DNA from: Allacma fusca
Taxonomy: Eukaryota; Arthropoda; Collembola; Symphypleona; Sminthuridae
DNA: 64,000 nucleotides
Reading direction: 5' to 3'
Assembly: GCA_947179485.1 (NCBI GenBank)
Contig: OX359245.1
Span: forward strand, 78,851,067-78,915,066
The notes below the pieces were generated by a model. It saw only the letters and a program-made list of their open reading frames with translations. It had not been told where the DNA came from and ran no database searches. Every line of letters begins with the position of its first letter. Position 1 is the stretch's first letter. This document shows positions 55,301 to 64,000 of this stretch, one piece after another. Position numbers and translations under genes: made by a program.

Positions 55301-56548
55301 TGTAGGCAGCACGAGAACACGCTTGTATGAAGGCAAATATATAGGATGTATATACATAACTATTGTCACATTATGGAAGTCTTATCTCAATGCAAACCAT
55401 AACGATTTTTAAACGTTGAAATATCAAGCTACTGCAGGGACATGTGAGATTTCCCATTCAAAATAATATCCATACATAACTAATTGTAAGTTAATGTGCA
55501 TATATTGTATGTGATTGCTCGATTTCTTATACTTACTGTAACGTGCAATAGACCCGATCAATACGAGGTTTCACATAATGCATGAGTAACATTAATTTTG
55601 AAAAGGTACTCAAAATCAGTTTGTTTAAATATATGATACATATCATATAGTAACAAACAATTGCGAGTGTTTGCTGAATAGGTGTTGCATATGACGTATA
55701 GCCTAAATATTTTCTAAAGTACTGTTATATGTCGAAAATAAATGTTCTAAAATAAAACAGCAAAATGTAATCTGTGAATTTCAATAAAAATGTAATTTAA
55801 TTCTGCAGTATAGGGTCACATGTAGGAAGGGGACAACACTCTCCTTATCCCTATATAGTCAGAAATGTCGGCAGCCACAAGTTCCTACTTGTAGGGAAGG
55901 ATATAGGCCCTACAATTGCACAAATAGGGGAGAAGGAAGGCCCCTCCTAAACTAAATGTATAGGTAGGATGTAGGATAGGCAAAATCAGTTTAGCATCTT
56001 TGAGGCCTACTGTTAATAATTATTTGTTTATATTTATTTAAGCTATTATTAATTTTGCAATATTGCACAACTATCACGAAATCATTAGTGGAGGTGAATA
56101 TAAATTATTTTAATTAATTGCTGTTGTTCTAATTTGTTTTTGTTAGATTGCAATTACTAAACCAGGGGTCCTATTACATTACTTCCTGGGACTATTACTG
56201 GCTCTGAGAATTTCGCGGGAGGTCGGGAGTAAAATAATTGTCCGGAGGTCAGGAAGAAAATAAATTTGGGTCCGGGCCAGGAAATTCTTTTCGAAACTGG
56301 GAAAGAATAGGTCGGGAATTCTTTAAGCGACGTGAGGTCAGGAACAACTCCAGTATTTTTGTTAGTTTTGGTCAAAGTCGGAACTGTACAAAGTGTTTTG
56401 GATGTCTTTTAACTACTTGACAGGATTGGTAAACCTCTAAACAGGAACTGCGGGAAATCTCGGGTGAGGGTTTTATAAAGCTTCTAATGAGGAGACAAAA
56501 TCAGACCCAGTTACATGTATCCGAGAACAATTTTGTTGTCCCTGCAAC
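55301..56548. other. Stretch without a recognisable gene
   Basis: AT-rich with no persuasive ORF. Short words such as TATAGG and CCTAC recur around 55800-55990. The ORFs at 56157-56375 (minus) and 56238-56420 (plus) overlap each other and show no features. Confidence 0.55.
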
Positions 56549-58368
56549 TAGTGTTGTAATATTGTTCGCGTTTTGTTTGCTCTTTTGTTCAGTTATTGTT
56601 TTTTGACCAAAACAAAACAAACAAAATCCATTTTCGGAAAAACAAAACTAGAGCAAAACAAAGTCGCGAAAAGATAAAACAAAACTATGACATACAAACC
56701 ACCACGACAGCGGTAATAATTTTTCAAGGTTTTGAGTTTGACAAAGTGACCAAAAATAACATGACATCTAATTGAACTAAGTGAGTCACAACTAGCAGCA
56801 TGACCTTAAATTGACCTTTGTGAGTCACGAATAGCTGCATGACCTTTAATTGACCTTTGTAAATCACAACTAGCTGCATGACCTCAAATTGACCTCAGTG
56901 AGTCACAACTAGCAGCATAACCTCAAGTCGACCTCAGTGAGTCACAACTAGCAGCATGACGTCAAATTGACCTCCGTGAGTCACAATAACAGCATGACCT
57001 CAAATTGATCTCAGTGAGTCACAACTAGCAGCATAACCTCAAATTGACCACAGTGAGTCATAACAAGTTCCATGACCTCAAATTGACCTCTGGGGGCTAC
57101 AAGAAGTTTCACGACTTTTATTTAATCTCAGTGAGCTGCAACAAGTTTCACGACTTTAATTTAACCTCATTGAGCTGCAACAAGTTTCATGACCTCATTT
57201 CTGTTGGGTCACATTAATTTTCGTGATCTTAATTTGACCTTGGTGGGTTACAAATAGATCCATAACCTTAATTTGACCTTGGTGGGTTACAAATAGACGC
57301 ATAACCTTAATTTGATCTTGGTGGGTTACGGATAGACCTATGACTTTAATTTGACCTTGGTGGGTTACAAGTAGACCCGTGACCTTGCATGTAATTTATA
57401 ATGACTCAAATAACATGATAATGACCATTAGGAGCTATTGAAGTGCTCGGTTTTATTTACATGTTTATATATCAATGATGCTTTAAACCGCTGGGCTTAC
57501 ATAGGGTCAAAAAAATCTATGCACTATTTGCAGATGTTCAAGGTCAATCTAAAGTAATTGAACAGCGCGTATCTTACAATGAGGTCAATGGAGTAATTAA
57601 ATGTGACCTGCTGTGACCATAACCTGTACTGATATTCGATGGTTGGTTACATCGGATGTTATAAATGAAAGCAATTTATGTTCGAAACAACTACTTATTT
57701 GGACAAATGTCACCTCCGCTGCTTCGATTTTGTATTGTTGTTTGGAATGAAATGCTGAAAGATGAGTCGGATGCTACAATATAAACTTTGATCCCAAAAT
57801 GTTCAAAATAGTTTGACTGTGAGTTGACAGGGAGACAACAAATAAAAGAGGCCTAAGCCATAAAAAACAGATTTAGTTCAATCAAGGCATCGGGCGAACC
57901 CAAAACGATGCGTATCGGTAGCACCAGGTAAGACCCGCCACCATCGTTTGTTGATATATGGTGTATATTACAGGTCTTGAGGATATATGTAATTACCTTA
58001 CGTCTTAATGACACCATTAGAAACTATCAACAGAAGGTTTAATTCGCGTATTAAATATGAGTTGTAAAGCAGATCCGCCTAAAATTAGTTAAAGCCTGTG
58101 TTTTTGGTTTTTACGTCCTTACGTCACCAAATTCACACCAGTCAACTACTGAATGCTCTAGTATTAAGATACAACAATCAGTTTCACAAATTCTAACGTC
58201 TTCTCCATCCGTACAGCAAAACAATATGAATTGTTTTTTGAACAATCCGTATTGCTCAAAAAACAAAACTAAACAAAACTGGCTGAACAAAACAAAACTT
58301 AAATTGTTGTACTTTTGTTCATTTCCAAAGAGAACAAAACAAAACAAAGCGAAACAATTACAGCACTT
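56549..58368. mobile_element. hAT-type MITE containing a minisatellite (1.8 kb)
   Basis: Inverted ends TAGTGTTGTAATATTGTTCG (left) and the complement of AAGTGCTGTAATTGTTTCG (right), each followed by AACAAAAC-rich subterminal repeats. The flanks CCTGCAAC (56541-56548) and CTTGCAAC (58369-58376) form a 7/8 target duplication. No transposase frame. Opposite AACAAAAC runs create the ORFs 58111-58401 and 58226-58432, which I reject. Confidence 0.75.
56759..57386. repeat. About 39-bp minisatellite with paired TGACCT and TGAGTCA words
   Basis: About 15 diverged units of the type TGACCTCAAATTGACCTCAG then TGAGTCACAACTAGCAGCA, drifting towards a TTTGACCTTGGTGGGTTACA version at the right end. The repeat lies wholly within the MITE. 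Confidence 0.85.
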
Positions 58369-58376
58369 CTTGCAAC

Positions 58377-59837
58377 CATCCTGCGGGACCCCGCTGTTCA
58401 AATTAAAATCACGTTTCTACTCCATTTACTGATATTTGCCTGATTATACGTTTTTGATTTATATTATATTTGAATATCGCCTACCAATCCTTTTAAAATA
58501 TTTTAAAATGTATGTGTACCCCAAAAATCATATATGGAGTATGAGAAATTTTGCAAAGCACGGCGAGTTGTGAAAAACTGCTATTTATAATCTGAGCTTA
58601 TGAGTCTCTAAAAATATATCATTGAACTTAAAAATTTTAACCACAGCATAAAATACCAGCGCAAATCAAACAAATATCAATGCTTACCCATGCATTATTA
58701 TACATTTTGCTATTTTATACGTTTAGATACAATATACTTTAGGGCGATTGCGTATAGATATCTTTTGCGTTTAGACTATTACATGTTTAAAAGCCTTACA
58801 CGATTAGTCGATTATGCGTGTTAAGCTTAAATGTTTAGCTTTATGCATTCAGAGGTGTTGTCAAGACATGACCTTGAAGACCTACATGAGAAGACGCTGT
58901 GAGCTTTACACAATCCAAGCCCCATCCTTATATATCTACGCTTATTTTACACTCCCAGGAATTAAATGTTAAACTAAATTTTTGAAGAGATTCATTTATT
59001 TTATCTGGCATGGATTTGACGTCCTGTGGGGATTTTTATTTTGCCAAAAAGGATTTTTAAAATCGGTGACAAATTTTTCAGCAGTGATTTTTGAAATCGT
59101 TATGGAACTCCCTAAGATGAAGTAAGACTCATTGTCAGGTGGGTTATTATCTTGCAGGGCGATTTCGAAAATCGGACCTATGCTCACTGATTAAATCATG
59201 CATGCAACCCTGAGAGAAAGTTAAAATCAAGTTCAATTTATTTTCTTTCCCGCAGCGTTCACTTATACTCGATTCATTACTTGCTGTTACGCCAGTTTGG
59301 TGTCCCCTCCAGATTTTCGAAATTCCACCAAAATTAGTTTACTCATACCCTGAGTACAACTTTACGTCATACCTGCTACCTAAAAAATCCTTCGTAGTTT
59401 TTTTACAAAATTTGACGCGAAGCCAATTTGTCTCGAAATTCAAAACTGCAAAATTTAAAAGGCATTTAACATGGGAAATTACAAGTTTCACGTACCCCGA
59501 CCTTCAAAAAGTTGATTTTTTTTTGTCAAACGGTTTTTCGTACTGTAGTACTTTAATATTTTTCTGCCAACAATATAAACAGCTACATGCGTATATTAAC
59601 GACATTAAGGTTAGGAATTGACCATTGTAGGGTTAACAGCAACCAATGCTGCCAGTTAGTTGGCCATTGTACATTTGTAACCAGACCCGAAAAACCGCTC
59701 GTTCAATTTTCAGCAAACAATGAATATTCGAAATACATTATTTTGAACTCATTTCATCAATTGCCATTTTGGAACATACTTTCTTGCATAATGTTTGCAA
59801 CAGCTGTAACCCATTGTGCACAGGTCTACTGGGTATA
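58377..59837. other. Stretch without a recognisable gene
   Basis: AT-rich; only short unsupported ORFs such as 59412-59621 and 59587-59838. No repeats with clear ends were seen. Confidence 0.55.
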
Positions 59838-60611
59838 ACTTGCCTGAGCGTGGGGCTAACCGGGGTGATACCTATCGCCAGGGGTGAATTAATAAAATAA
59901 TTTTTACCCTAGCCCTAACGCTCGAAATAGATTTGTTGGCCTTTACGCATGAAATCTGAGGGCCTTGGGCCTTGGTTAATATTATTTTACGCTGGCCCTA
60001 AATTTTTTACCCTGGTCGGGCCAGGGTGGGTCACACCCGAAAACCAGCCCTGCCTATCACAAAACTTGAATTTCCGCTTGGAATTGATAAAAGTAAAAGT
60101 TGAGTAGAGTATGGAATTTTTCTTCGGGGTGCCACCGTTCAAGCCATATTTCCTGAATTTAAAAAAATTGTGAAATTTCAACATATTTAAAGGAATTTAA
60201 TATAATAAAAATAATTTGATAAAATATATAAAGGAACATGGCCCAAGAAAATTCCAAATTAAGAAATTTGTAATTTGCCCCATAATTTCTACAAAATGAT
60301 TGGTTTCGCATGTAGCGAAGAATTTTTAATACTACTGAAGTGCTTTTAGGTGTTATTAGAAGACAAATAGGGAAATTTCAATGTATCTATTTCAATCCAT
60401 GTCAGCGAAAAATAACTATATCAAAATTCATTTACTTTTTTAATGGTAGGAAATATTTCAACCGGATTCCGGCAACTTGATTCCAATTATGGCACCTCTA
60501 CAATAAAGCATATACTTTTCAGTACCCTATCCAACTTCTACTTTTACCATATTCGTCAATCCCAAATATCGTGATAGGTATCACCCCGGTTAGCCCCAAG
60601 CTCAAGTAAGT
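59838..60611. mobile_element. TIR element with about 38-bp ends
   Basis: Left end ACTTGCCTGAGCGTGGGGCT followed by AACCGGGGTGATACCTATC. The right end is its complement with three to four mismatches (60574-60611). About 770 bp, no ORF. Target duplication not found. A smaller MITE sits inside the left end. Confidence 0.7.
59879..60052. mobile_element. Small hAT-type MITE (174 bp) nested in the 59838 element
   Basis: CAGGGGTG...CCAGCCCTG ends with flanks CCTATCGC (59871-59878) and CCTATCAC (60053-60060), a 7/8 duplication. A related sequence in the other orientation begins near 63911 at the window's right edge. Confidence 0.7.
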
Positions 60612-60800
60612 GAGCTTAGGGTATGAGTAGAGTTTAGAATCTTGCATTTGTGTATTTTAGTCACCCTAGATACAGAATAATTTTCCTAATAGCAATACCT
60701 GGGTAATTTATGGCGGTCGCGACATTATTTTAACTAAACGGATATCCCTCACATTGAATTGTACTTAATATCCAATCAGAATATCCAACACACATTAAAA

Positions 60801-61758
60801 CAGGGACGGGAATTCGAATCAGAATTAGAATCGGAATTATATTCAAAAAACGCGGATATCCGAATCGATATTAGAATCGGAAAAAAATTCACCACGGTAT
60901 TTGTTTCCAAATTTGAATTACAATCAAAACAAGTGTATTCGAATCGGTATTCGAATATTTATTAATGAATTCCGATTCCAATAAACTAACGATTTCATTG
61001 CGTTTTATACTTCCACGTGGGAGAAAACGTTCATAGGAAGGATTTTTTTAAAGCCGCACACATGCAATTGTAAAACCCAAAGAGGAAGTAACGAACGTTT
61101 GGTAAACGAAAAGTGTATGGTTGGTAATGGGCAGTGATTTATAGCCCTTTAAGCAAACAGTCTTACAAATAGGATGAGATTACTGCATGGTGTCGGTCTT
61201 ACAGGACGATTAAGTGAATCAAGTTTCTCCTTTCTTAAATCTTGTTCTCATCATGAGGATGCCTAAAACTAACTCCGTAGAAGTGCATTTTAGTTACGAT
61301 GTGTTATCAAACAAATCGATTTGCAAATAGATACTGTCAGAAAGAACTAACCGGAAAATTAGTTAGATAGGTTAACAGATTACTCCGAATTTTTTAGAAA
61401 TGTTATGGGATCAATCCTCGCTTTTCTAGTTACTGAAATTTCAGTTGATTGTGTTTTCTGCGCTTAAATTTATATTAAATGATTTGTGTGGTAATGCAGA
61501 TGCAAAACCGCTTAGTGTGTTATGTATCGCTTATTTTTTTGCGATTAAATTGTTCTTTTGAATAAATTCCCATTTTTTGTACGAATATCCGAAAAGTGTT
61601 TGAATCGGAATTCAAATTCAGGAAGTATTCAAATATATTGGAATCCGTATTGTAATGCAAATTTTCAAGTTTTATAAAAAATAATAAAAAATGAAATCGA
61701 AACTAGAAAGTATTCGAATCCGAATTTAAATCCGTATTTTTCCGATATCCCGTCCCTG
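60801..61758. mobile_element. hAT-type MITE rich in GAATCGGAATT words (958 bp)
   Basis: Ends CAGGGACGGGA and TCCCGTCCCTG with a perfect 8-bp duplication CATTAAAA (60793-60800 and 61759-61766). Subterminal GAATCGGAATT/AATTCCGATTC words are arranged in opposite orientations. The middle part is unique and non-coding. Confidence 0.92.
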
Positions 61759-62028
61759 CATTAAAATATAACACACATTGATTATTCAATAGCAATAGTT
61801 TCAGAAGATTACTACTTCACAATTTGTGAAACTCCTAGTGGAAAGTATGCATACTCGCCACTCGCAAAAGGCAGGTAGTGAATGAGAATTCAATAATTCT
61901 GGTATTTTAGATAATTTCAGATATAATTTTAACCAAGGTATATAGTGAATCACTTTGTCACCAGGACAAATTGTAAAAGCCCATGAAGTTATTACATTCG
62001 GTTACAACGGTTAGATAAGTTTAGTATC

Positions 62029-62401
62029 TTGCAAATCGCCCTTATAACTGAGTGCAATTATTCCGATGATAATGAAGAAGCTTTTGAAGCATTTCTAAAG
62101 AGTAAGTTAAAAGAAATAAAGAAACTACGCTTTCTACTTCCACAAGTGAATTGTTGGAAGCTTTTTCTAGTCATGAAAATGAAAAATATAAAAAATGTGC
62201 TAAATTTTGTTTATTTGTTTGGTTGGATAGCTCTGGTCCTGCTTTACTGAAAGATGTATAGCTATAGCTAGAGTAATTAGTTGTATCCCGTCGACTCACT
62301 TCAGTGTTGAACGTCTGTTCTGAGCCTTGAAATTTGTACTCTTGAAAAGACGAGACAGAATGAACGACGAAGTTTTGTTCCTCCAAATCAATGGATTTTG
62401 A
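62029..62401 (+). pseudogene. hAT transposase 3' remnant (dimerisation domain)
   Basis: Split over at least two frames. One frame (from 62151) has an EKYKKCAKFCLFVWLDSSG stretch. The next (from about 62270) has PSTHFSVERLF (62288-62320), a TGA at 62321-62323, then LKRRDRMNDEVLFLQ. The PSTxxxVERLF...KRR pattern is that of the hAT C-terminal dimerisation region. The stop and the frame change show it is dead. No terminal repeats were found. Confidence 0.7.
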
Positions 62402-62744
62402 ATATAAAGCGAAAAATGGTTTTATATGAATTTTACAAGTAAGCATTATGTGTTATAAATTATTGAACAATGTTAAGGCTGAATATCGTTGAAACTGAAT
62501 AATCTGTGAATACCGTTATTAACTGTTTAACGAAATTTATTTTGACCAATATCCATTTTAACTAAAAACTGTATTTCGAAAAACCGAAGACAAAGACAGA
62601 AACCGAAAACAAATGCTCAAAAACGTATGAATAACAAACGAAAACCATATTTTTCGGTCTTCCAAGTCTGCTTAAAAAATCAGAGCTGTCATCAACTGCT
62701 GTCAATTTGGCCCATGTTGGTACAGTGTTCTTTATCACCAGTGC

Positions 62745-62990
62745 TCGGCAAGGGTATGGGTAATACTCGGATAAACGGATACGGGTATGGGTGTAACCCA
62801 GGTATCGATTTTGCGTACCCGATCAATTTCGGGTACTACCCGGGTACACTTTGTTCGGCTCAAAATTTTTGGGTACGAACACGGGTATGGGTTCGGGTAC
62901 AAAGATTTTAAAATGTTCATATACCCGCCGGGTACGGGTGTAATGGGGTCATTAACTCGTACCCACGCCCATTGTACCCGAGTATTATAA
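62745..62990. repeat. CGGGTA/TACCCG inverted-word repeat
   Basis: About a dozen CGGGTA or TACCCG words in both orientations, bordered by AATACTCGG and CCGAGTATT. It is probably a decayed MITE. The ORFs 62627-62911, 62735-62920 and 62787-62990 read across it and are not considered genes. Confidence 0.65.
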
Positions 62991-63322
62991 TAATATAATA
63001 ATATTAGGCCCCCAGGGGCGCATTTTATTCTTGCACTTGAGAATACTCATCATGCCATACACAATTTTTGTGACTGTGAGGTTACAACCGAGAAGCTTAT
63101 ACCGGCTCTCGTCGGTTTATAGATGGTTGGGAATCATATGTACAGGGTGTCGTACACATTTCTTCCCCTTAAGCACGTAGGCACAGAGCTAGCTAGTGGT
63201 ACAAACACGCCTCAGTCCATTCCTACCATTCAGGGAGTATATCACTAGTCTTTGCTCCAGCCGTGGAAATGTAGAGTAGGAGAAATATGGAGGGAGAGGT
63301 TTTTGGGTTAATTGAAGGAGAA
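62991..63322. other. Short stretch without a recognisable gene
   Basis: No repeat ends or ORF supported between the CGGGTA repeat and the MITE starting at 63323. Confidence 0.5.
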
Positions 63323-64000
63323 CAGAGCTGCGTTCAAGTTCAAGTACAACTTGAATAGTTCAAGTGCGTATCAAGTTCAAGTCAAGTCAAGTGCAGACAA
63401 TTTTGTAACTTGAAACTTGAACATCAAGTTCAAGTGAATTTATAATTTTAACCTGAATTTTCAAGTTCAAGTTCGATCAAGTCCACGTTAATAATTTATT
63501 ACTTGATTTCAAAATCAAGTCAAGTTGAAGTAAACTGAATGGAAGTACTCGAATAAAACGTGAGTATGACTTGAGTTTTTGTCACTGAAATCAAGCTTAT
63601 CTCCTGCATCCAACTACTACTGCATCCAACTACCAAATAATATTGGGCGTCAATCATTACAATAATGACATCTTTGTGCTTGTTTTTATTCCACCGGCCT
63701 AAAAATTCTCCTCCACGATGCCCAGTGGTCCACATCGAGAATAATTCTGGTGTCCTGTTTGCATACTTGAATAATTAAAAGTTTCGACTTATTGTTTTAT
63801 AAGGATGTTCGTGATAGTCGAGGTTCTTGTTCCATTATAAAAATGAAGTTATTGTTCTCTTCACCTGTTCTGAAGCTAAGAAGAAGTTTAAGAGCAATTT
63901 ATTATTCCCTGGAACCAAGGCTGGATTTACGGGGTGGCCCAACCTGGACCTGGCCCGGCCAGGGTAAAAAAAGTTGACTAAAGCCCTCACATTACATGTG
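63323..64000. mobile_element. hAT-type MITE, copy D, interrupted near 63911 and cut by the window edge
   Basis: Starts CAGAGCTGCGTTCAAG, as copies B and C do, and follows their interior to about 63910. From there AAGGCTGGATTTACGGGGTG begins a sequence related to the 174-bp MITE at 59879, in the opposite orientation, running off the edge. It is not flanked by gene A sequence, so it is an independent insertion. Confidence 0.8.

Noticed and set aside
58111..58432. 96-codon minus and 68-codon plus ORFs rich in Phe/Asn/Lys
   Set aside because: They arise from the AACAAAAC subterminal repeats of the MITE ending at 58368.
62745..62990. TACCCG/CGGGTA array as telomere-like or a protein-coding repeat
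   Set aside because: Words occur in both orientations at irregular spacing, which fits a decayed palindromic MITE better than a telomeric or coding repeat.

Overview
The window is AT-rich animal DNA. It has spliceosomal introns with GT/GC...AG ends, AATAAA poly(A) signals, hAT-type MITEs with 8-bp target duplications, and three large LTR retroelements. The mix of an errantivirus-like env-bearing Ty3 element, an env-bearing Ty1/copia element and short introns suggests an arthropod. A springtail or similar non-model lineage would fit, but the species cannot be fixed from the sequence.

Layout. Positions 1 to about 11430 hold an env-bearing Ty3/gypsy element (Element 1) whose 5' LTR lies off the left edge. 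It has two small upstream ORFs, gag, a -1 frameshift into pol, env, a further ORF after env, a purine tract and the 3' LTR. From about 11430 to 55300 runs a tandem array of roughly 6-kb units. Each unit carries a plus-strand secreted coiled-coil gene (gene A), a hAT MITE, and a degenerate tail with a minus-strand exon (gene B). Four gene A copies are visible. Copy A2 (18404-20447, five exons, 329 codons plus stop) reads intact; A1, A3 and A4 are broken.

Intron 4 of A3 contains a nested insertion: a Ty3/gypsy element (Element 2, 26957-43126, TSD CTTC) whose 5' LTR is split by a Ty1/copia element (27630-35574, TSD TATAT). Lengths balance exactly: both LTR halves of Element 2 sum to 893 bp once the TSD is removed, and both copia LTRs are 448 bp. 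The copia element is the strongest candidate for something new. Its single 2144-codon ORF continues without a stop from gag-pol into a roughly 550-residue envelope-like region with a signal-like segment, a basic cleavage motif, a hydrophobic segment, coiled coil, Cys-rich ectodomain, membrane anchor and basic tail.

From 52.6 kb to the right edge the sequence is mostly non-autonomous DNA transposons: several hAT-type MITEs with clear TSDs, a foldback element, minisatellites and a decayed hAT transposase 3' end. No host gene was recognised there. Both Ty3 elements carry a textbook -1 slippery heptamer with a downstream hairpin at the gag/pol overlap, and both have a TATA box set inside an inverted repeat. 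No rRNA, tRNA or CRISPR was seen.
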